This document shows, one piece after another, positions 37,326 to 46,456 of a DNA stretch of 64,000 bases. Position numbers and translations under genes: made by a program. The stretch covers positions 840,385 to 904,384 of the forward strand of contig KN834756.1 in assembly GCA_000827265.1 (NCBI GenBank), written 5' to 3'. The DNA is from Collybiopsis luxurians FD-317 M1. Lineage: Eukaryota; Basidiomycota; Agaricomycetes; Agaricales; Omphalotaceae. Positions within the stretch are counted from its first letter, which is position 1. Each line of letters opens with the position of its first letter. A model generated the notes under the pieces. That model worked only from the letters and a program-made list of their open reading frames with translations. It was not told where the DNA came from and did no database searches.

Positions 37326-38480
37326 TTGTTTATTTTATTTTGTCCCGTTGACGTTTAACCGATTGAGAAATTGTATTTTATATCTTCAGTATAGTGGTTG
37401 TATGTCGTGTATGTACATTGTGAGAAATTTCCTGAATGACCGTTCTATGCAGGTCAGCGTGAGGTCTAATTTCAACGTTAGGGAGACCCAGATACTATCT
37501 CGCGATTGTATATCATCTAGAACAGCTGTTTTGTGGATCAGTCTTGACCATCATGGTACAAGTCCGTATGGCATATCGAGTGAGTTACGGGTGTGAGGAA
37601 GTTGAAAATATGAGGATCATTTTGGCAGGCTTTGTTGAGTTGTGATAGCACCTATACCACATATTAAGCAAGTTTCCAGACATCCTTTTAATTCGGCTCG
37701 GTCACTATCTGAACATCAGATTTATCTTCTTTGGAAGGCACTCTGTGGAAGAGAAGGTTAGACCTCGGACGGTCTTTAGGGTTCGCGATCGAGAGTTGGA
37801 TGCAATAAACACGCGTAGGCGGCCTTTCGGAACTGAGCGTCTAAGGATACAAAGTACGGGAGGGGCGTAGAATATGTATATAGATTTCGCTCTGTCATCG
37901 CAGAGTTAAACTTAAACAAAATGAAAAATTGGAGGCCTCGTCAGACCTCCTTGCGCAGGTATATGAGTCTGGGGTGAACAACAATTGTCCATGTTCTCTT
38001 TCCTATCTACCTATATGTACTTTCTTGGTTTTACTGATAACTACAAGGTCCTATCAACTTCCTACTGGCCCCGACGCTTCTCCTGCCTTCCCTGCCCCAC
38101 TATACCTCTTCCAACTCCCAGCTCCACTCTACTTCCGCTCGACTTCCCTACGCTACTCAATTCCCCTCTCCCGTACTCTTAACAACTTTTCATTATCGCT
38201 CCTGAGGATGTTGCCTCGTGAAATCTAAGTCGAAATGCCAAAATATTTCAAGAAAAACTTGTCTTTGTGGATCCCGATTAAGGATGTGGGTCGCGAAGCG
38301 AGTCAAAATTCGACGTGTCAGAACCATCAAGAAACTCCGGCGTAAGATTCTGCGCCGTCAGCCGAGTTCTATGAGGGGGGTAATTGGCACGACCACAGAG
38401 TGGGGTACTTGAGGCGCCAACCTCGGTGACCATAGAGAAAATAGAACAGAACCAAAGAAATACGAAGGGAAGGAGAATGT
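37326..38480. other. Spacer between duplication blocks
   Basis: No recognisable gene. Short open frames only, and a CT-rich tract near 38.0-38.2 kb. Confidence 0.45.
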
Positions 38481-38701
38481 CAAAAAATTCTCCGTGCGCT
38501 CGTGTATGGAGGAGGAAGGCCGGAGAGAAGGATTTCTCTCAAACAGAATTTGCGGGGGCGGAAATGCTTGATGGGTCACTCTTTGTCAGGGCTACGGCGT
38601 TGACTGCGAGGAGGCTTGAACACACCGTGGCAGATCAGTATCTCACATACTGGGATCGGCCGGGTTTCTTTGAGAATAGCAAGGTGGTGAGCAAGATGTG
38701 A
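38481..38701 (+). pseudogene. 3' fragment of the DUF4243 (questin-oxidase-like) gene
   Basis: Aligns with the end of the last exon of the gene at 31536..33249: KAGEKDFSQTEFAGAEMLDG, then TARRLEHTVADQYLTYWD and VSKM-stop. Near its start a roughly 15-bp deletion and a 1-bp indel break the LAHFALLYGGRK stretch. No upstream exons are present, so the fragment marks the left end of duplicated block B. Similarity to the parental 3' flank continues beyond the stop codon. Confidence 0.85.
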
Positions 38702-39036
38702 CCCCAGTTTGTTATTGGCTTGTTATGGACTCGATAAGGGCTCGACGGACGGACGCTAAATCTTAAGCCTGAAATGTGTTCTCTGTGTACTTTTCAACAC
38801 GGAAACGGCTCGGATACTACTATCTAGTTACAAATTTCAATTGAGTTCTGGGTAAGTCCTACGAAGAGGCGAAAACACTCTAAGACCACAATACATTGAG
38901 CTCAGTGTGATTGGATAGGTTATATTCAGCTCCACGCGATTTTCAGAAATGACATTTAGACAAACATTATACGCTGTGAGCCAGAGCAGGTCCCAAAGCT
39001 CGGAATTCAACTCCCAGGACTCACAATTCTGTGGAC

Positions 39037-39489
39037 TCAAAGTTGGACAGGGATACAGTCAACGGAGACTGCGGGAGCTGGAAACAAATAGTACAGATCG
39101 AGGGTTACCAGGATGCAGGTTAGTAGATCAGAGTGATATAACTAGAGCTTATCATTGGTGTTATCTGCGCAGAAGAGGGCTTGGCCATCACTGTGCATTA
39201 GGCTCAACAAGCAATCGGAGTAGTAAGAATAATAAATAGTTACCAGGAGCCACCAGAGACGACAAAGTTGCAATTAAGACCAAGATTAACATTGGGGTGG
39301 GGGAGGGTGGTCGGGATCGAAGAAAGGGCTGAGGTGGTACGAGTACTGGTACCCGTAGACTGTACTGAGGGTGTCGCAGCACCGAACAGGGCCAGTGGAA
39401 CAACTAGAATTGGGTATGCATTGACCGCCTGGGCCAGCAAAAGCAAGAGTAGCAAAAGCAGAAGCGACGAAGGCGAGTTTAAACCGTAT
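39037..39489 (-). pseudogene. Broken class I hydrophobin (H3), duplicate of H1
   Basis: Alignment with H1 shows five lesions. The start ATG is ATA (39487..39489). About 7 extra bases after CCDTL shift the frame (near 39360-39372). The CC doublet of the third quarter reads LFC instead of LCC. The donor of intron 2 is changed (TGATAAGC instead of GGTAAGT, near 39150). The promoter lacks the TATA-bearing stretch. Downstream of the frameshift the original frame still reads NVNLGLNCNFVVSGG and the last exon VSVDCIPVQL-stop, so decay is fairly recent. Any protein from an upstream non-ATG start would lose all later cysteines. Confidence 0.9.
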
Positions 39490-41523
39490 GGCTGATTGCT
39501 TTGTAAGGTGCCCGCGCGATTGAAGGAGTTTTCGAATGAAGATTTCCACTATTTCTGCTCCAGTCTTTGGAAGATATCCCTCAGTTGCCCACGAAGTTCT
39601 AGTGCAAAATGTCCAGCATAATCCATTGAATCGATGGAGCCCCTGAGGTTGATAGGTTCGAATGGAAGCATGTTAACATGAATTGAAATCGAACTGGTAG
39701 TAAAGCTATATCCCCAAGAAATGGTATGAACAAAAGGAGCCGAGAACGGCTGATATTTCTGTCGCATTGAAAAACCTCGGACTCAAGCGTAGTAAGTAGA
39801 TTTGATTGCCATTCTTACCGGGATGTGGCAGTAGTATTCAAATACATTAAACAGAGCAAGAGTGAACTTTAACCCCAGGTCCCCAAACTGGTATGTCGTG
39901 GCAAAATATGCCATTTATGAACCATGTAATTATGTGCCACTGGCACACCGAGTCGTATAGCGATTAGTCTCGATTCCAGGAACGGTGAATCAGGTGGTAG
40001 GAAAATGGACGGTCTGAATTAGAATTCTGTGAAAATGTAAATTCAAGAACCTAGCAGAACTGGTTTATACTGGGCAGTGGGTTCATGAGTGGCGTAAAAG
40101 ATCACTCAGAAGTCCAAGCCCTGTAGAGCTTGGGCTCCCTAGTTTGAAAGATACTGACCTGCGGGCGAGGAATAAAACCTGCATACTTACTCAAAATCTT
40201 TGGGAGGCTCTAAGTGATCTTGGCCTCTCTTATTCAAGCCCACGTTCGAGGTTTCGTTCGGCCTTCAGATCAAAGCTTTCAAAGAACGGACTTGCTAGAC
40301 ACCTTCATCGAGGTCTGTAAGGAAGGAAATATTACTGTCAAAGATATTGAGACAAGAGAATGCCAGTAACTGTAGAATGGTCCGCTCTGAACTTCATATC
40401 TTCGGACCTTGAGTGAAATGCGGTCAAAAGGTTTTGAGTCCTCTACAGTAGTGAAGGAGTCCGACATCGGTACGTATCTGAATTCCAGGTACATGTATGC
40501 TTAGTACAAACCAAAGGAATTTATTATTACCCCCTGATATCTGTTCAAATTATTACTGGAAAATTATGTATCCTCTTGAAAATTCAAATTGGCAATTGCC
40601 GCTAGTCAGGCATTCTGAAGATACAAGCGCGTCTTATGATCTTTACTTCCTTATTCACAGCGGCAAGCAGAGAAGTCCAGGAACCGTTTGAGCCTCATAA
40701 TGCTCTCCACAGGGCCCAAAGACAATGAAACTGCAGGGTTGGTAATATCCTATCCTAACCAAGGTAATGGGATAGGGAAGGGTCTGTCATTCAGCGCGTT
40801 CTGAGCTGAAGATGAGAACTGGAGCTCGCCAAGGAAAGTAAACTGCGTTCGTTTCGTTTCCCGAAAGTAGTGATGTGAAAGAGCGCTCGGGATAACTGTG
40901 GATTTGACCCGATATACGAAAGTTTTAATAAAGAATAATTTCTCAACGAGAACAAATCAGGGGATAACTGTCTAAATGGCGCAAGTGAATTAGAAGCCAC
41001 GCTCACCATTAAAAGGGGTATTTAAATCCTCATTGAGAATTGAAACTCGCAGATGGCAGTCAATCAATGCGGCGTTCTTTCAAGAGCCAAGGCCAGTCGT
41101 AAAGTGTATTGGGTGGTATTTCGAAAGTTTCCAATCTAGTCCATGCATCTTGTTCGATGATCTCCTCTATTGTCAATCTGAGTTGTTCCTGGAAATAAGC
41201 CCCTCGCTTTACTACTAGCTGACGCCAAGGACACGGATGCGTTCAACAGCAAGCCAAGAAAGGCGACTAGGCTTTAAGTTCCTTACCGTTCAATGTAATG
41301 CCTCTTCTATTTCCTGTCTCATGGAGCCGTCCACCTATATGCATCGTGTCACTTTCGAATATGCACTAGAAGGACTAGCTTGGAACGTCTTGACGTGAGA
41401 CAATCTATCATTAGACTTTACAGCAAGTAGTGGCCGAATTGCTAGATTTTCAGAATAGGCAAGGACAGTGTCGTACATTCTGGGACTAGCCCCTGGAATG
41501 ATAATATTCTAGAGCCGCGAGAG

Positions 41524-41530
41524 TATAAAA
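41524..41530 (+). promoter_or_regulatory. TATA box of hydrophobin H4
   Basis: TATAAAA about 61-68 nt upstream of the ATG at 41592, same position as in H2. Confidence 0.65.
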
Positions 41531-41591
41531 GCGGAGACTGCTGAAATATCCGCTCGAATACTCTGCTTATCACTTTCCAAACCGACCAACC

Positions 41592-42053
41592 ATGCAGTTC
41601 AAACTTGCCCACTTCTTCGCTGCCCTTGCTCCCATTGTTAGCGCTCTGACCCCTCGCGGCCCAGGCGGCAATTGTGTTCCAGCAGGGGGCTGCATTCCTG
41701 GCCCTCTCCAGTGTTGTGAGACCCTAACCAAGGGCACGAACCCTTCTGTCACCCCAATTCTCGCTGCGCTCGGCCTCAGTCCGAACGTCAATGTCGGGCT
41801 TTCGTGCAATCCCGTTTTCCCTCCCGCTGCCTGGTAAATTTCCCTTCTTGTTTCAAGCCCCCCTTTCAAACGTTAGCTGAAATGGTTATGCAGTGATGGC
41901 CAAGTTCTCTGCTGTGCAGATAACAGTTTTAGTGAGTTCAACATACCACTGCACTATGTTTTGGTAACTGGCTTTCTGTCTCGATATTGACTAACAAGAC
42001 GTGTATATAAAGCTCCCACCTTGGCCTATGACTGTGTTCCCGCTATACTTTGA
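41592..42053 (+). CDS. Class I hydrophobin (H4)
   Basis: Exons 41592..41833, 41894..41931 (38 nt) and 42013..42053, 106 aa, identical exon sizes to H2. Signal peptide MQFKLAHFFAALAPIVSA, TPRGPGGNC with the extra Cys, GGCIPGPLQCC, GLSC, AC, LCC and YDCVPAIL at the end. All splice sites and the TATA box are intact. Against H2 the middle loop differs most (TNPSVTPILAALGLSPNVNV here). Secreted surface-active cell-wall protein by family. The pair H2/H4 arose from the 4-kb duplication. Confidence 0.93.
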
Positions 42054-42796
42054 ACGTGCTCTACCATCATTGATCCAATATGACTGACAACAAGCTTCCA
42101 TTTTTTATCCTGGTCCGCAATGGTGAAAGACCCACTGTAGAATCTTGTATGTGGAACTCCAAATTTTCAACAGAGTGGAGTCCTGCTTAACTCAGTTCGG
42201 CCAGTTATAAAGTTGTAATAAATATTCGGTTTCAAAGAAGTTGTTTCTATTATATGTATATTGAAGACTATGTTAGGATGAGATTTGCTGAATGATTTCA
42301 AGCAAGAAACTGTAAGGTTCACTTTTCAACCTCATGAGAGACCTGTTGAACAGTGAACAGTTCAAGCGGAATGCAGCATTCAGGCTCCATTATCGCTCCA
42401 CTGCTCTCAGATACCGTACCGCGTAGACCTTCCGTACGGCCATAACTTATAATGATTCTGCGCCTTTGAGCTGTAAACAGCTTGATAACATTGCAAAAGA
42501 TCTCTGTTGTAAATATGGTATCTTAGCATTGAAAGCGTAGCTTTCGGACCCTCCATGAGAAATTTATAGGCGAGAACTTAGAAGGCGAAATGAATCATGA
42601 CAGAAGAAGCTTGACTGTGTCAATGTCCATCATGATAAGTGACATCCCTGGGATGGATTGGATAGCCTGTAGATACCAACTTGACTACAAATCTATTTCA
42701 TCATCTCCATCTCGTGACAGATTCTCTCATTCAATGTCATTGTTGTTCACAATCTTTGGTACTACCAAACAACCATTGTGAACAACCCGTTGGTAA

Positions 42797-43016
42797 CTAC
42801 CGGTGACCACCCTAAGATCAAGCAATGTTGCAGGCAGTTCCCATTAGGGCTAACTCTGCTAGCCTTAGCATGAGGGAACTGTCTGCGACATTGCCAACAA
42901 ATGGCTCTATTGGGGGCTTGGTTAGGTGGTTAGATGGTTAGGGTTAGAGGTTAGGGGTTGGGGTTTAGGGTAGTTACATCTAATCTGATCTATTTTAGGG
43001 TGGCCAGGGGTGACCT
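42797..43016. mobile_element. Small inverted-repeat (MITE-like) element with telomere-like core
   Basis: The ends carry related inverted segments: GGTGACCACCCTAAGA at the left and, reverse-complemented, CCTGGCCACCCTAAAA at the right (42993..43015). Inside, 42822..42843 and 42874..42894 form a near-perfect hairpin (GCAATGTTGCAGGCAGTTCC against GGGAACTGTCTGCGACATTG). 42919..42975 is rich in GGTTAGGG-type units. No coding capacity. Target-site duplications were not established. Confidence 0.5.
42919..42975 (+). repeat. Telomere-like TTAGGG/TTAGGT tract
   Basis: Degenerate units GGTTAGGTGG, GGTTAGGGTTAGAGG, TTAGGGG, TTTAGGG in one orientation. TTAGGG is the usual fungal telomere repeat, but these units are irregular and sit within the MITE-like element. 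Confidence 0.6.
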
Positions 43017-43667
43017 CGACTGGTATGCACAAACATTCATTTGGTAGCACCAGTCAAATTATCCACAATATCTGTCGCAGGTCTCATTCTCTAGGGATAT
43101 ACAACTCTGGACACCAGATTTTTTCCTTATGACTACAGAAGATACCATTAATAGCAACCAGTCTCATAGTTCTCTCATTTCTTCTTGCTACTTAATTCAC
43201 AGAGGGTCAACACTGATGTAATATGTAACAGTATAGTGGCACTCATGCCTTTTTTTAGCAATGTGAACAAATTATTAAAACTTACTCATCAAATGTAATG
43301 AAAACTAACTTTTGGGTAAAAAGCATGAGAGTTGGATCACTTGCCTGCCTTGAATCTGGCACAAACTCATTGACACAAACTTGGCATTTCATTTCATTCC
43401 ATACTCCACATCACCATGCCCTCTCATACCTTGACCAAACTGAACCTACAGCTACCAATGTTCAAAAGTCCCTCTGTCTATCAGACATACTATGAGCTTC
43501 CAGTGTCCAGAGTCTGGACTCTCGCTATCACATGATTTGCACATGGTGTAAGCCACGCGTGTTGAATCCAGTCCTTACCTCTGTTTTAATCCAATTTCAA
43601 AGTTGAACCACTTTCCCTTATGCTCTGCAGCACACCATAAACAGGATATGTTTTTCGAACCAAAACT

Positions 43668-43780
43668 GTCTGGCCTGCCGATATCCTTACCATCTTGAAT
43701 ATCCGAGTGCTTTCAAATTGTTACTTCGGGCACTACGACGAGCTCCTGACTCTCAGACAAAAGCTCTTGCAATGAGCGCG
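43668..43780 (+). pseudogene. Fragment of the TVWPA-type hypothetical family
   Basis: Reads TVWPADILTILNIRV, then CYFGHYDELLTLRQKLLQ, matching the N-terminus of the broken gene at 13172 (TVWPAGLLTIFRIS ... PYDKLLN) and the family consensus as I recall it. No downstream conserved segments follow, so it is a truncated relic. Confidence 0.45.
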
Positions 43781-44128
43781 GTGATGCCTTCCAAAACGAC
43801 TTGTTATAAATATCCTCCTATTCGACGCAGATGTTCAGTTATGAATAGTGCTGCTGAAATGAGCATTAGTTGTCTCCTACAATGGTCAGTTACAACAAGT
43901 TGACAGGCGAAAGAACGTAGAAGTCAAGCTAGTCAAGGTTCAGAAAGGAAGGCGCACTGCGAAGCTACCTCTCAGGAAGGGGTGGATAATCTTTTTACAG
44001 GAAATATAATACATATTACACTTAGCATATTTCAAAGCAAGCACGAAGTTAAATAAAGTAAGCAGAACGAACCACAGCTGCATAAAGGCATGCTTAGTTC
44101 GTTAGGTAGGTCGAGAAACTCGTGTATG

Positions 44129-45595
44129 TTAAGGGTCTACTCGAAAGGTCATTAGAGTACGATTCCTCTTCCGTTTAAAGATTGACGCACCGGGTTCCAA
44201 GAAATAGACCTTTTTGTTTTCGAACGGCGGTGGGGGTATAGCCATAACTGAATGATCATCCTCCTCGTCTGTCGTAGCCCTTCGCTTCTGTGGCTCTGGT
44301 TCCATCCTACTCGTCGTCGCAGTCCTACTGTCCAACTCCACATTCGTACTTGTTGTAACGTCCGACTCTGCATCCTCCGGCAAATCCCTATCCCATCTTA
44401 ACCATGTACCAATCCCCAACCCATTTTGCGTCGTAGTTCCAGTCCCCATGCTATAGGTACCACTATCCCTATGTCTACTGGTTCGCCAAGATGCGAATTT
44501 GATGGACACGGTTTTGCTGATTTTGGTTTCGGAAGCCGTAAAGTTTTGCCATTTGGTAAAGAGGGTGCTGGCGATGATGGGTACGTTGCAGACGATGAGG
44601 GAGACGCAGTCCTCGGCTATCGCCGCCATGACTTCTTGGGGTCCTCTAAAAGCAGCCGTCAAGGTCGGAGATCCGGAAACGATGTGGAGGAGAGAGACCT
44701 ACGCATGAATGAAAATGAACGCAGCATGTACCATCGATACCGCCGTTGTAATTAAACAGGTGGAAAAAATCACTGCGAGTCTCCGACGAAGCTTGGTGTC
44801 GATGATGGTTTGAATTAGTCGGAGTGGGACAACGACTAGGATGCTGTCGGATATTACATCGGCTAGTAGCGTAGTAGTAGTTGTCCAATCAGGAAATCTC
44901 CATTCTCGGTAACAGACACGCAAACTCACTAACGAGCTGACATATCACCACCTGCTTAGGAAGTTCGCACTGTGGACTTTCCTCGCTTTTCCAGTCCGGT
45001 TCGGGTTCGCATACCCAGTAAAGCTGGGAGATGAGAAAGGTCACGGTAAGCATGAAACAGACGCCAACAATATGGAGTCTTTTGCGCATTCGTTCGTCGG
45101 GGTGAATTCGGATGATTGAAAAGAGGATGGACAGTCGAGCGAACCTGGAATTCAAGAAGTTGCCATTTCAGTACTTATTGCTTTTGAGAAAAACCACGGA
45201 AAGACGCGCACCAAACGACTGAGTAAAATGCAGAAGCCATCATGTAATACGCCGCCACCATAGACAGCTTGGGGCTGGAATGGGTTATGTGAACGAACGC
45301 TCCGGAAAACATGACCATTTGTGTCATGGCTGAGAGTAGAGCCCAAGCCTACGAAAAACCGGATGAAAAATGGTCAGCCGACGAATCAAAATGGCAAGGG
45401 GGCCACGCAAAAGTTCCTCACATCGTCGAACCAGTACCTCCCCCGTCGGATGTATAGACGATATACCGTGGTGATGATAGCGGGGACTGTGCAAACCACA
45501 GAGGTGACTGTTAACGAATTAAATTGGGTTCAAAGGCGAGTGAGAGTGTCTTGCTTACTTCCAATCTGCACCAGAGGGTCCCTAGCGTTCAACAT
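44129..45595 (-). CDS. Fungal rhodopsin-like multipass membrane protein
   Basis: Six exons: 45559..45595, 45422..45507, 45212..45348, 44930..45144, 44703..44862, 44129..44645, all GT-AG and in phase, 383 aa. It starts MLNARDPLVQIGITSVVCTV, followed by YRLYIRRGRYWFDDAWALLS, FARLSILFSIIRI, the ELYWVCEP-like LYWVCEPEPDW, CQLVTDVISDS and DCVSLIVCNVPIIAS. This order is characteristic of basidiomycete proteins in the fungal 'rhodopsin domain' (PTH11/SAT4-like) family, with about seven predicted helices and a charged cytosolic tail of about 140 aa rich in Thr/Glu/Arg. A retinal-binding lysine is not expected in this family. Role unknown, possibly sensing at the plasma membrane. Promoter presumably in 45.6-46.4 kb, shared with the divergent monooxygenase. 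Confidence 0.85.
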
Positions 45596-46456
45596 CTGCC
45601 GGGGAGGGAGGGGAGAGATCGTGGAAAGCCGTTACAAGAGTAAAAGATTGAGAATATGTATGGCCTCACCTTCCACTAAATATAGGTCGACATCAAACGA
45701 CGTGAATAGTTATTCAAAAAAACGGGAGAAATATCCGGTGACAAGGCGTTTCTCAATATATAGTGACGTTGATTTTTCTCTTTTCCGAATACTAATGTCC
45801 TCTTTTTCAAACTTGTTCCACCGCGACGGGCTTCTTGCTGAAGCATCCAGGCCGATAAAATGGGTATCGAAAAGAGACTCTTGGTATTTTCAAACCCGAG
45901 GTCCATGCATATTACTTGTCGTTCATTGGCCGCGCGTATTTGAATACAAGCATCATTACGTAGCGAAGACGAAGGATCAGATTGCAACTGGGAAGCTCCA
46001 TGCGGCAGACTAATTAATCCACGGAGAAAGGAAAAGAAAAATTCTTGGAAAAGCTTTCAGTTCTTTGCTGAAGATTCCTCCCCCCAATTGTATAGCAGCT
46101 TGAGTCCCCCATCGAAGGGGAGGAAGTGTGAGAACTTTGTAAGCGCTTGAGCATACATGCGCGTCGCACGAACGTCGCACCATCGATGCTGTATGTTTGA
46201 ATTAGTCCATCCAATGTATCATCCATCACTGTAACTTCACTACGCTCCGTTGACGCTCCAAGCACTGAGAATTATCACTAAAACTTTGTCTTATCAATCA
46301 TTCTTGACGGGATCAAGTGATATTTTTGAACGGGACAAACATCGATGGCGATATCAGTTCTGGTCCCTGGAAAGCTAGACTAGCAGTCCTGTGATCAGCC
46401 GTCCAAGATATCGTGGCGAGAAGTAATCTCTGACCAGAACCGCTACCACGACTACC
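45596..46456. other. Divergent promoter region
   Basis: 861 bp between the start codons of the rhodopsin-like gene (minus) and the monooxygenase gene (plus). Frames read here are short and have no motifs. No clear TATA box. Confidence 0.5.

Larger units (their letters stand above)
38481..42185. repeat. Segmental duplication, block B
   Basis: Same gene order and orientation as block A: DUF4243 3' end, minus-strand hydrophobin (here broken), plus-strand hydrophobin. It begins abruptly inside the DUF4243 final exon, so the duplication breakpoint is visible. Similarity fades about 130 bp after the H4 stop. Confidence 0.85.

Noticed and set aside
39360..39372. Tiny intron instead of a frameshift in hydrophobin H3
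   Set aside because: Only about 7 extra bases relative to H1. The nearest GT...AG pair would be about 20 nt, far below the intron sizes used here.
42919..42975. Chromosome end
   Set aside because: Telomere-like units are degenerate, short, flanked by unique genes on both sides and enclosed by inverted repeats, so this is interstitial.
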